64,000 nucleotides of DNA, taken from assembly GCA_948470475.1 (NCBI GenBank), contig OX419341.1, positions 12,043,806 to 12,107,805 on the forward strand, written 5' to 3'. Position numbers and translations under genes: made by a program. Position 1 is the stretch's first letter; every line of letters starts with the position of its first letter. The stretch comes from Galaxea fascicularis. Taxonomy: Eukaryota; Cnidaria; Anthozoa; Scleractinia; Euphylliidae. The notes under the pieces were generated by a model. It was not told the origin of the DNA. It ran no database searches and worked only from the letters and a program-made list of their open reading frames with translations. This document shows, piece after piece, positions 33,091-45,600 of the stretch.

Positions 33091-35045
33091 ATTGGGCATT
33101 TGTTTGATATACCGTGATCATAGTGTCAACTTATAAAGAGCCATAGTGTTGAATCCAACGACGTATGCCACCTGTATAATACTGGAACCGTTTTAAACAC
33201 GAAGACGCGCTATAAAAGGGATAGCTCTGCCCACCCCCCTGCTTCAGCTCGAATTTGATGGCGGCCGACGGTCAAAATAAATAAAGACGGACCACATAGA
33301 AAACGTAGTTCAGTTTCTATTTAATGTTTAATAAATTGATTTTTTGTTTATATATGTTTCTCTTTCATTATTGTAACCAAACATATCATTTAGCCTCGCA
33401 CATCTTGGTGTATTGTCGTGCTAATTGCACGATGGCATAACGTAAGCAAACCATTTTGAATTTCAAAATTAGCGCAAGAAATGCTACAGATTGGTTGCTA
33501 GGAGGCGGTATTTAATTGCACAAATTTTCACTGAGCTCTGTATGCGTCGACAGTTGATTGGCAAATGATCCAGACGTACCTGAGGTATACTTCCTTAGAT
33601 TTTTGTGACGTTTCTTTACCAAAATGACTAACAAGTCGTTTGGGACGAAATTACTGAAAAGAAATGGGTAATAACATCTCGAGAAAGATTTTAAAAACGT
33701 TACTTATGAAACTCTGTTAGATTGATTAACGGCTGCCGCTTGACTGTCAACGAAATTGTTACCGTACTGGATAGAAAGAATGTTGGCCATAAACAACAAA
33801 GCAATAGTTCAAGATTTCTAGAAGTGTAGCGAAAGTACGGAAAACTGTTGAACTGTCAAACTTAACGTTCGGAAAGCTTCAATTTTTTGAAGGAATCGTT
33901 TAAAAGTAAATTTTCACCTTTTTTCAGGTATTTGAGAAGATGTTTCTAATTCAGTATTTGAGGAGTAGTGTATTCTGTAGTCGGCAAATACCACAGGAAA
34001 TATGGAATATGTACATTACACAGCACAAGTATAAGAAAGTCTGTTAGACTCTGGAGCAACAAATAAGGCATTCTTCATTTTGGGAAGGTAGAGGTCTGGT
34101 AACGAATATGTTGCTATGGTGATATCATAACCACTATCACAATGTGTAGTTCTGGTAGCACATTAACCCTGCAAGATTTCAACCCAGTAGACTTAGTATT
34201 TGCACAGATATTCCATATTTTGTGACATGACTTCATTTGTGTCCGCCTTGTGACGCCACAAGTCCTCTAATTTGCATAAACCAAAATCTTGAATAACTCA
34301 GCAACCAAGAATGCTATTACAAGAAAATAAACGCCATTCTTCATCATTTTGAAAGCTCTTCCTAATAAGCTAATAAAATATTTCGTGTAAAGTACACTTT
34401 AACAAATACCGTGGCGTTTAGATGGTAATGTGGAATATTTTCATCATGGCGTCATTTGACTACAACTACTTTCATTTTTTGCGATTTATTTTTCTCGTTG
34501 AAAGTTTGCAAACCCAGCCAAATGCAATTAAAAACTGCATACTCTCGGTTTGTGTCGCCTTCGGCCATGGTAGAAACCTCGAGCCCGCGGCCATCTGATT
34601 GTTAGATACCGCAACGGGCCGGTCATCTATCAAAAATACTGCTGCGTGATCTTCATTTTGTTGCAATGACCCATTATCAGGAAACGTCAAAATTAGGTTA
34701 ACAACGTATACGTAGCAAAAAAGAAAAACAAAACGAAATAAAAAGAAACTGTACGCGGAATGCTCAACCCGAATAAATTCACGTTCATAAAGATCTTTTC
34801 AGTAAATAAAAAGAACATACCAGATCGTTTAAAAGGACTGGTATATAGACAGCGTATATCATGATTTGGATTGGCTATGTTCGTTTACAACGAAGCTGTA
34901 ATTATTGAGGGTAAAATACGAATTAACCTGTATCTGGCTGAGCCAGTAAAAATACATAATTTTGCTATTTAATAGTACAAGCACTTCCTCAGAGTGGTGA
35001 TGAATAAATGAAAATCAGTGTCAGTATTCCTTCCGTGTAGACACA
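33091..35045. other. Intergenic between CUB gene 2 and the PMCA-like gene
   Basis: The two genes converge across this interval. No gene, no clear repeat structure. The 34472-34690 minus frame has no recognisable features. Confidence 0.4.
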
Positions 35046-35150
35046 TCATTCTCTGATATTCATCATAAATTCGTCCGAACGTTCAGGAAAAACAGCATTT
35101 TCAAAGGATCCTCCTCCATTCTGACTCCCATAATTGTACATGGTTTTGTT
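35046..35150 (-). CDS. PMCA-like gene, proposed last exon (C-terminal tail)
   Basis: The acceptor TCTACTTCAG ends at 35151. The exon, in phase 0, encodes 34 residues ([26 protein letters not shown]) and then TGA at 35048-35046. It is placed by analogy with the 34-codon last exon of the paralogue at 59594-59493. No recognisable motif lies within it, so this is the least certain exon. Confidence 0.5.
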   Translation of the reverse strand, partial: NKTMYNYGSQNGGGSFENAVFPERSDEFMMNIRE

Positions 35151-38100
35151 CTGAAGTAGAAAGGAATGTGATAAGGATCAGTGTCAATTAAAGTGACACT
35201 TTACAGGTTACACTGTCATACATGTAAAAGGCCATACTTTCGAACGCATTATTTCTTTGCATTGTATTCATAAACGACGCCAAGGCACAAGCATCGGATA
35301 AAAACGACGACAAAGTAAGAATGAGCCTTTTTTCCAGAAAAGGTTTCCAACTTCGTGCTCTGTGCTAATGCTCACTTATTACGTCATATGCATTTTCCGT
35401 GTAAAATATGACACGTCGCTTACAACAAGAGAGGCACAAAGACCACTTCTTTTCAGCAAGAAATGAAAAAAAAAAACAACAAACAAACAAATAAAGGCGA
35501 CCAACCCAAGGTCTAGCGTGTTTTCCCTCGTGTGACTTTCAGCCATTTTGGTTTACTGAAACAAAAGAAGCTATTTGCATAAAAATAGAATGTAATTCCC
35601 AGAGATTTGATTAGGGACATCAACGTGGCCGCCGTATCTTCGTTTCGCGACACCGACATGGCCGCCGTTTCTTTGTTTTGGGACACACAAGGAAAGAGCC
35701 TAAAAAGTACACCAACCTGTTTGCGGACTTTCGAGATACCCCGGATGAGAGCAAATTTCTTCCAGCAGCCTTCACTATTTCCCGAGGAGCAACATCTGAT
35801 CTGACGTGGAATGACTGCTTTAGGAATGGTGAAGACAAGCTGGGCCCAGATCAGCTCCGAAAAGCCAAAAAACAGGCACCACATCCACTGGTCCCACTCC
35901 ATGTCAACCACACGAAACGCGAATGTGAAGAATTGTACAATGATAAGCTGCAAGTGTTAAACAACGAAAAACCGATTCTGTTAACTGTTTTGCTAAAAGG
36001 TTAAAGAAACAGCAAGATCTAAATAACGTTGCCAGGGTTATAAATTAATGGAAACATTTTCTGTCCTCTGACGGGGAAAAGATTTCCGCTACCGCGTGAA
36101 ACGCATTTGTCCTAAATGGTTAAATTTGTCAAGCGTGTATTTGAACTAATCTTTCACTTAGAAAATGGAAAACCATCCAAGAACAAACAAGCACTTGCCA
36201 CACTTGACAATTAAAGTACAGAAGGAAAGGAACATCTGGGTTCAGGCAAACACCGCAGTGACTCGAGTTAATGAAACGAAACAGATTTCTAGTTGCCACG
36301 TTAGACGGTACCCCGACAACAACTCTTCACTAACATTGATTTACCTGAATACCGAATGACAGAATCCAGATGACGATAAAAACAAAGTTAATATCTCTGA
36401 GCTTTCCATAGAGCAGTCCGTCAAACACGTTTCTGTCCTGTATTCGCCTGGAGTTGATTTCATTGAACAGTGTCATAAACACAAATGTTGTGAAAACCAT
36501 AGTGCTATGCTGTGTAGGTCGACACACACTAGACTCGTCATAACCATTCCTCATGTCCAGAAAATCAGGAAATACAAACATCAACACAAACATGACAACC
36601 AGCTGATATATAGAATGAAAGATTACATTCCTGAGGACCATTCGGGATACCAGCGGCTTGTGGCGGCCATAAGGCTTGTGGGTAAGGACGTCGTGTGACG
36701 GTGGGTCACTTGTCAAAGCAAGGGAAGCCAACGCATCCATAATAAGGTTAACCCAAAGTAACTGGGTCGCTGATAAGGGACTCCGCTGAAAATGAAGATG
36801 TGCACAGTTAAAAAGGAATTGAGACAAAACACTCCTCAGGGCTAAGTGAATACTCACTGGTTTTAGTTTATATGACCAAACGTTAAAGTTACATTATGCA
36901 CTACATCAAGTACGGACGGGGGTTAATAACCTAGGGGGCCTCTGTCTTATTCTGCGAGTATGTTGGTGGTGGTTATATCGTTATTACTAATATTCTTTTT
37001 CTTTTTTTGCCGAGGACCAAAAACAAAGAAAAGCGTTCTTTGAGGTTCTATAAGAACCAAACTCCCGCCAAGTTTTTCGGTAACGTACTTTCGTGGCACA
37101 TGCTCCAACAACAACAACGATAATAGCAACCCAGGTGACAGTGAACTGGAACTGGAGGTATTTGAGGATGGTTTCATACACGTTCCGTCCCCATTTGACC
37201 GCTTCAACAATATTGGAAAAATTGTCATCCTGCAGTACAATATCGGCAGACTCTTTGGCCACATCTGTCCCAGTCACTCCCTAAAAACAAAAAACAAATA
37301 TTCATTACGTAACAGTTTAATTAACGTTCTAAACAAAAATCACCGTCTAATCAGTTAACAAGAAATTCTTCGAATTTTGAAGCGGCCGTTTTCCCCTTGT
37401 GGACCGCCTTTATCCTTAGAACATAGTTCAGGTGGATAGAAATTTAAAATTTTGAGTGAACACATGTACTTCTGTCCTAGACACTTTTAGTAGCGTGATG
37501 CGTGACGATTAACTTGTTAGGTGACAAGAAATAATTTTAGCTGAGATAAAGATGCCATTATCAGTTTGAGTCCGCAGTTTGGATGTAATTTTTGAAGAGA
37601 ATTTGGCCACTGTCTTACAAATAAACTAAATCGCAATCATTTAGGCCTGATATAATCAGTCTCAAGTCCTTGGATCGGTTCGATAGATTTTTCTTCTATT
37701 TAATTCATGAAAGAATTGCTTTACGGTTCGGTGTCTGCCCATTTCATCTTTGGTCGCTGGGAAATTTCCCTGCTTATCATGTCAACGATTGCCAACGTAA
37801 ACAATTAGTTGAATGGTCACTTTGGAGGTTTCGTCGACTGTGTGCCCAATTTTTCGTGAGCAGAATGGTTATAAATACTCAATTTTCACCTCATTACTTA
37901 TGCATAAAGTGCTTGGCCTTGTGGTACGTCTCTCCCCTTACGATCGAATAGCCCGGGTTCAAATCCGGACAACGGCAACCTTACTGTGTTAGTTCTGTCT
38001 TCTTTTTCTTTTTGTTCTGCTTTTATTTTAAGTATCATTTTTACTAATCGTTGAGCTTTAGAGCGATTTTGCAATATCACATGGAACGGCCGCTATCTTT

Positions 38101-41100
38101 GAATTCGGTCATCCCGATGAAAACGAAAGTAGAACTATGTTAGTGGCACTCGACCACTTCTGAAGAGAATTTTTAAGGGTTAAAAACAATGAAATTTAGT
38201 TTTTGAGAATTGAAACGTCGAGTTATTCGAACAACCCGTAGTGTAACCGCGAGAGACCTAGCGGGGAAGAAATGCCGTTCTGAGATCAAGCAGTGTTCTT
38301 TAAATCACATATTACTATTTGCCATTGAACTGATTGAGTGCTCTGATTAACGGAAATAATGCAGGCGGTGAAAAGCGGCAAAAAACGTTAAACGAATAAT
38401 GCTAGTCGTAATTGATTCAGCATCAAGGTAATTTGGTTGAGCGGTTCCTACTCGGGGAGCAAATATTTCGTTTCGAAGTGGACGAGTGCTTAGTTTTGTA
38501 ATTTTTCTTGTGTTTTTTTTTTTGTTCCTTTGCTAATTTTGTCAAAACTGCAAGAACATTGTTAAAACTGGAAGAGCATTGTGTGACGAAAATAAACATA
38601 TGTTTGCCGGATTTGAAAACTATAAATATTAGTCTAATCAGAAGTGGCTGTTTCCACAAGTGATATTTGTACGGAAGAAAAATGCTATGGAAGGGAATCG
38701 TTAATCTGGATATTTGTTCCCCTTGAAGTGAAGCCGTTTTTATGTTAAACAATAAAAATGGTGATTTCGGATAGGGAGCAATTTCATTTGTCAAATGGAT
38801 TACTTTAGTCTCTCACGTGTAAACGGCATGTACTAAAACCAGGAACACCGGAACACTCCGGAACATCGGAACATCCCGGAACACCATAACAGCCCGGAAC
38901 AGCCGAAAAATCCCGAAACACCGAATTTGACGGTGTTGTTTTGTTTTCCCATTACAGACCACGGTAAAAAATTAAAATGTCAATGTATTTTGTTTACCCA
39001 TGTAACACGAAAGAGCTTAGAAGCATACTCTAAAAATATAAAAAAAAAAGTGAAAAAAGACAGAAAGAAAGAACGAAGAAATAAAAAATAAAAGGAAGAA
39101 ATAAGTTAATAAATTACCCATCACAGACCGCGTGATATTCTCAAGAAAAAAATATATTCATATTCACGCGACTAATTGAAAGTTTCTCAAGACTATGATC
39201 ACATAGGGGGAGCTGGAATGGTGGAATGGCACTCGTCTCCCACCAATGTGACCCAGGTTCGCTCCCCTGACCCGCCGTCATATCAAGGTAGAGTTTGTTT
39301 GTTTTTCTCCGGGTTCTCCGCTTTTCCTCCCTCCACAAAAACCAACACTTCTAAATTCTAATTCGATCTCATACACGTACACTTTATAACGAGCTCTAGG
39401 CTCTTTCGTTATGCATGGGTAAACAAAATACATTGACATTTTAATTTTTTACCGTGGTCTGTAATGAGAAAACAAAACAACACCGTCAAATTCGGTGTTT
39501 CGGGATTTTTCGGCTGTTCCGGGCTGTTCCGGTGTTCCGGTGTTCCTGGTTTTAGTACATGCCCGTGTAAACAGGCACCAAGACATACAGCCCTGTTTAT
39601 CAAATGCGATTTTCAACTTTGATCTATCACGTGCATACGTTTGGTAATAGCAAGTTCGTTGGTTAATTCCCACATGAATAAGGCAGCGTTGTTGGTTAAA
39701 TGCGACTCCGAATTTTGATCGGTCACGTGCATCCAACATGACCTTTGATCAATCACAAGATTTGCACGTGGTCAATTCAACTTGTTTACAACAACATCTA
39801 ATTGAATTTATTTTCTATTACAATGATTGGTCACTTTTAACCGTTTTTTATTGGTTACTTTTCTCAACTTCAATTTCTCTTCTTCTCATTGGCGGATTTC
39901 GATCCGTTGTTTGTCTGTTGATCGGGTTTTTTAATATTGTACAACTGATGACGCTCTTAATTCGGAGGAGCTTATTTTGGAATTTATTGGTGGTTTGTTT
40001 TCGAGTCGGTAAGTTTAATATTTCCCTTACTATGGGATATAACGCGGTGTTACGCTCATCTGCTTACTGTACACAGACGTTGTCAGCAAAAGGCCCAACA
40101 CTAAAATAAGAGCGTTTGTTTAGGTCGGGCTATTTTTGCTGTCCGAAGTAAAAAGTACAAAGCACTTGAAAATCAGAAATTGATGAATTATGGCAATTAC
40201 ATCTATATTCGTTATCAGTGCTATTTGTTCAACGTTGATTTGTTTTTGCTGGTGTTGTATATTACGGTGTATTTGGTGGTTCGTTTGTTTGCGAATATTT
40301 CTTCATGTGGTCCAGGAACTGTTTGAGCACGTGTACGTATATTTTGGGAATTTGAGAGACTGGACGAATATAGTGTTTGCGAAAGTGCGGAGAAAGAAAA
40401 TGAACAAATAATAGAAAATATATTACATATAGGTTTTTGCGGAATTAATAAAACTCTTGTTTCAAAAAATGTAGGATGAATGACTATTTAATTGGTACAA
40501 ATCAAACTCAAAATCAAGTCTTAGAAATAAGAAAACTAAACAAAAATCAAATGAAAAACAGTTTGCTCGTACTTCTCCGATACCATAGCAAAAACCAAAA
40601 GCGCCACAGATAAATGACTCACCATTCAACCATTTTCTGACTTCTCCCTATCTTATCAACATTTTCCACCCTTCACAAAATAGCTCAAGCACGCATTGCG
40701 TGCCTATGTTTTAATATTGTGCAACTGTTGACGCTCTTAATTCGGAGGAGCTTATTTTGGAAGTAATTGGTGGTTTGTTTTCGAGTCGGTAAGTTTAATA
40801 TGGCCCTTATTTCGGGATATAACGCGGTGATACGCTCATCTGCTTACAGTACACAGACGTTGTCAGCAAAAGGCCCAACACTAAAATAAGAGCGTTTGTT
40901 TAGGTCGGGCTATTTTTGCTGTCCGAAGTAAAAAGTACAAAGCACTTGAAAATCAGAAATTGATGAATTATGGCAATTACATCTATACTCGTTATCAGTA
41001 CTATTTGTTCAACGTTGATTTGTTTTTGCTGGTGTTGTATATTACGGTGTCTTTGGTGGTTCGTTTGTTTGCGAGTATTTCTTCATGTGGTCCTGGAACT

Positions 41101-42595
41101 GTTTCATCACGTGTAAGTATATTTTGGGAATTTGAGAGAATGGACGAATATAGTGTTTGCGAAAGTGCGGAGAAAGAAAATGAACAAATAATTGAAAATA
41201 TATTACATATCGGTTTTTGCGGAATTAATGAAACTCTTGTTTCAAAAAATGTAGGATGAATGACTATTTAGTTCGTACAAATCAAACTCAAAATCAGTCT
41301 TAGAAATAAGAAAACTAAACAAAAATCAAATGAAAAACAGTTTTCTCGTACTTCTCCGATACCATAGCAAAAACTAAAAGCGCCACAGATAAATGACTCA
41401 CCATTCAACCATTTTCTGACTTCTCCCTATCTTATCAACATTTTACCGCCCTTCACAAAATAGCTCAAGCACGCATTGCGTGCCTATGTTTATAAATACC
41501 ATGGTTAGTCCCACGTCAGCAAGTCTTAGGACGCGGTCATCGTTCACACCAGAAGCAGTTACCGCGACTACCTCTCCGTCTCGACTGGAGTTCGTGATAT
41601 AGGTTACAAATTTCAGTCTTTCTGCTGGTCCAGCAGTTGCTAGGATACGCATCTCATTTGGCCACCATTCGTTAAACCTGTTTTGATCGATCTGTGCAAG
41701 TTAAACAATGCATACAGAATTATACAATAATAGTTATGCTGATGATAATGATAATGATAATAACCCGCTCAGAACATAGATCATTGTTACATCACTGTTA
41801 ACGCTAATAGTACTGTAAAAACACGAAGACTTCACAGAACAAAGAGCAATCTGGTCGTTGGTTCTTTGTATATAAACTCACGTTCTTAAATAGTTTGCTG
41901 TCGCATCCAAAGAAAGAAAATTCTTTTAGTGTCCAATCTTCTGTTGGTAATAAGAGTCCACTCTTGAAGCCAAATGCACCCGCTGAACTCAAGTTGTCAC
42001 CAGTGACCATAGAAACCTTAATTCCTGCACGGCGCAAGTCTGAAATAGCATCCGGGACCTAAATTTAAAGTAAACAAATTGGTAAGGAGTTGAAATGTTG
42101 GTTCTCCACCTTGACGTCTGTAAGTTGCCCAGCTCTACCTACCAATTTCACTCAAGAATTGTAAAAAGGACACGATACGCACTAGGATGATGAACCACCT
42201 ACTTAGAATGCGCCTTTACGAAAAGGAACTGTCCACACATCTAAAATGTTTTTTGTGTTGACTGTTAAGCAACTAATGATTCTCAAACAGTTATAAGTCA
42301 AAGAACAATGCCAAGGCCTAGTTACCTGGGAACGAACTCTTTCCTCGATGCCAACAAAACCAATGAATGTAAGACCTGACAAAGTTTTGTCATCATCCCA
42401 ATTCTCGTTTTCTAAAAAGAGGTACGTAAATAAGACTGACCGTTAGTGATGCATAGTAGTATTACAAACTGAAAGTTGGTTTCAACGGTGGTGATTCACC
42501 TGAAAGTTGTATTGAAAACTGAAAGTTGTGGACAGGGCGTTTGATGATCATATCCTGATCATTCAGTTAGGCGTGGTTCACACTAGCGACATAAT

Positions 42596-42651
<56 letters not shown>

Positions 42652-45600
42652 TCTACTAGTCGTTATGATGTATTAACACGAGGTACTTTCTTCGTTTGCG
42701 TGACCGTTATGTCGTTATGTCGCAAGTGTGAAGCAGGCTTTGCAGGCCATTCATTACACTTGTAAACTTTAATCATGATCATCGCATAGTACCTGGTACA
42801 GTTGTACTGTTCTATACAGAAAATAACTAGTTACAACTGTTCACTGCCTCAGTTCTGCTAATCGTGGCACTAATACAGATCTCTTAAGGTAAGATATAAC
42901 ATAATGATATCCTACTGGTTTGGCTCATTTTATTGCTTACGGGAGCATTAAATCTACAAGTTTGTTGTTTTAAAGCGTTTGTTTGAGCTACAAACTCACC
43001 ATAAGCCGATGAAAAGGATTTAGACGCCAAGCAAACGACTTCGATCGAAGGCTTTCTTTTCTTCAAGTCGGAAATTTGCTTCCTCGTGTCAGACCTAACG
43101 TTGTCGTCGTAAGTACATCGAGGTAGTACATAACTTGGACTTCCCTTGCAGTATAGCTTATAACCACCATCAACATCTTTCAGGTGAATCACCACAGTTG
43201 AAAACTCTTTATCGTGTGGTTCTCCCTTCAAACTAGTCCTCTTGTACACCAGTGTATCTTCTGGAAATTCGTCTCTCCATATTTGGTAAGTCTCACCCAT
43301 CTCCAGAACAAACTGCAGTAAGGCACCATCGTTGCTGTCACCGATGTGCTTGGGAAGGTTGTCCGCGTCTTCACTCTAACAACAGCCATAAAAGGAAGGC
43401 TGTTAATATGGCATGTTGGTTTAAGTTTTGTAAGACTTAAAGATAATAATCTGATTTACAGTATTTCACTAACTAGAAAACACGCGTTTTGTAAGGCCAA
43501 CAGGTCATCGGTGTCATTGTTTACTGAACCATTTCACAAAGCAGTGATACACGGCAGACTGTTTGATGATAAATACAAGTTTGATAAATGTTCCTTGAAT
43601 TTTAAATCTTGGCATAAGCTATCGATCAAACTAATTTTTTACCCGAAATAATATGATAAATAAATAAATACTTTTTGAAGGATAGCACAAAGGAGCGAAA
43701 TTTCTTGTCGATCTTCCTTTCGTTTTTGAGCTATTTTGTGTAAACAAAATCGCTCTATGTCAGCATGAAGCTCAAGAAATTCTTCCTTGGTCGGGTGGTT
43801 CTGCCTTGAACCAATGAAATAAAGGCTTCTTTAGATGGCATTGTTTCAGCCAGCGGCCAATCTAATTCCCTGTTTTAAAGGTGTTTTTGAAAGCATGTGG
43901 TCAGTGATGGTCAGCACTGAGACTAAGTTACACATGCGTGTTGATTACACTCAAAAGAACATCAGCGTGGAATGTCACGCGTCATCCATATCATGTTGCG
44001 TGATGTATTTATTACTATCACACGAAGGGGTACCACCGTTATGGTAGTCTTTCCGGAGAAAAGGGTTTGTATATTTAACGCATGCGTGAATGACAACAAT
44101 AGGCGTGAGATACTGGAGTCAGATTAGAATGAAGTATGAGTTGTGCTGTTTCGATGGATGATGAAGGTAGTAAGGTGGGGACGAAAGTATTTGAAGTTTA
44201 CGGCCGCGGCTTGTTGGTTATAACACCCGTGTGTTTGGTCTCCTTCGCAGACACCCTTTTGGTTCGTCACGCAATCTTTCCTTCCCAATGAACGTATGCT
44301 GAAACGAGCAGCAGATTCGTTTCCCATTGTTAGCAAAGATCAGCCGGAGTCCACGTAAAAATTACTACAGGGCCAATCAGCGCTAAGTTACTGTGTAATG
44401 AAAAGCCTGACGTCTCACGTTTTCGAGGGGAGTGTCTTTACTATTTTGAATTGCGTGCGATGCACAACCTGCGCCTCCTAGAAACTCCTTCAATGATTTT
44501 TCAGCATCTTTGAATTCGGTCATCCCGATGAAAACGAAAGTAGAACTATGTTAGTGGCACTCGACCACTCCTGAAGAGAATTTTTAAGGGTTAAAAACAA
44601 TGAAATTTAGTTTTTGAGAATTGAAACGTTGAGTTATTCGAACAACCCGTAGTGTAACCGCGAGAGACCTAGCGGGGAAGAAATGCCGTTCTGAGATCAA
44701 GCAGTGTTCTTTAAATCACATATTACTATTTGCCATTGAACTGATTGAATGCTCTGATTATCGGAAATAATGCAGGCGGTGAAAAGCGGCAAAAAACGTT
44801 AAAGGAATAATGCTAGTCGTAATTGATTCAGCATCAAGGTAATTTGGTTGAGCGGTTCCTACTCGGGGAGCAAATATTTCGTTTCGAAGTGGACGAGTGC
44901 TTAGTTTTGTAATTTTTCTTGTGTTTTTTTTTTGTTCCTTTGCTAATTTTGTCAAAACTGCAAGAACATTGTTAAAACTGGAAGAGCATTGTGTGACGAA
45001 AATAAACATATGTTTAACGGATTTGAAAACTATAAATATTAGTCTAATCAGAAGTGGCTGTTTCCACAAGTGATATTTGTCCGGAAGAAAAATGCTATGG
45101 AAGGGAATCGTTAATCTGGATATTTGTTCCCCTTGAAGTGAAGCCGTTTTTATGTTAAACAATGAAAATGGTGATTTCGGATAGGGAGCAATTTCATTTG
45201 TCAAATGGATTACTTTTGTCTCTCACGTGTAAACAGGCACCAAGACATACTGCCCTGTTTACCAAATGCGATTTTCAACTTTGATCTATCACGTGCATAC
45301 GTTTGGTAATAGCAAGTTCGTTGGTTAATTCCCACATGAATAAGGCAGCGGTGTTGGTTAAATGCGACTCCGAACTTTGATCGGTCACGTGCATCCAACA
45401 TGACTTTTGATCAATCACAAGATTTGCACGTGGTCAATTCAACTTGTTTACAACAACATCTAATTGAATTTATTTTCTGTGACAATGATTGGTCACTTTT
45501 AACCGTTTTTTATTGGTTACTTTTCTCTCAACTTCAATTTTCTCTTCTTCTTATTGGCGGATTTCGATCCGTTGTTTGTCTGTTGATCGGGTTTTTTAAT

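Larger units (their letters stand above)
38095..41490. repeat. Intronic repeat array, copy 1 (Helitron-like ends, 780-bp tandem)
   Basis: The sequence from ATCTTTGAATTCGGTCATCC at 38095 matches 44516 onward at very high identity. The consensus is 1.87 kb once the 739-bp insertion at 38825 is removed. Its right end carries a hairpin GCACGCATTGCGTGC followed by CTATGTT. The last 780 bp are tandemly duplicated (39931-40710 and 40711-41490). Both copies are flanked by A on the left and T on the right, as Helitrons are, but the CTRR end is not matched, so class is tentative. It fills the intron between the P-domain and M5 exons. Confidence 0.6.

Noticed and set aside
38423..38794. 123-codon minus-strand frame, repeated at 44758-45204
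   Set aside because: Frames differ between the two copies by shifts and both lie in the repeat; the conservation reflects recent duplication, not coding.
39738..40109. 123-codon hydrophobic frame resembling a membrane protein
   Set aside because: It lies in the intronic repeat, is interrupted or altered in the other copy, and AT-rich DNA often gives Leu/Phe/Ile-rich frames.
43346..43651. Plus-strand 101-codon frame
   Set aside because: It overlaps the antisense of the N-domain exon and shows no motif.
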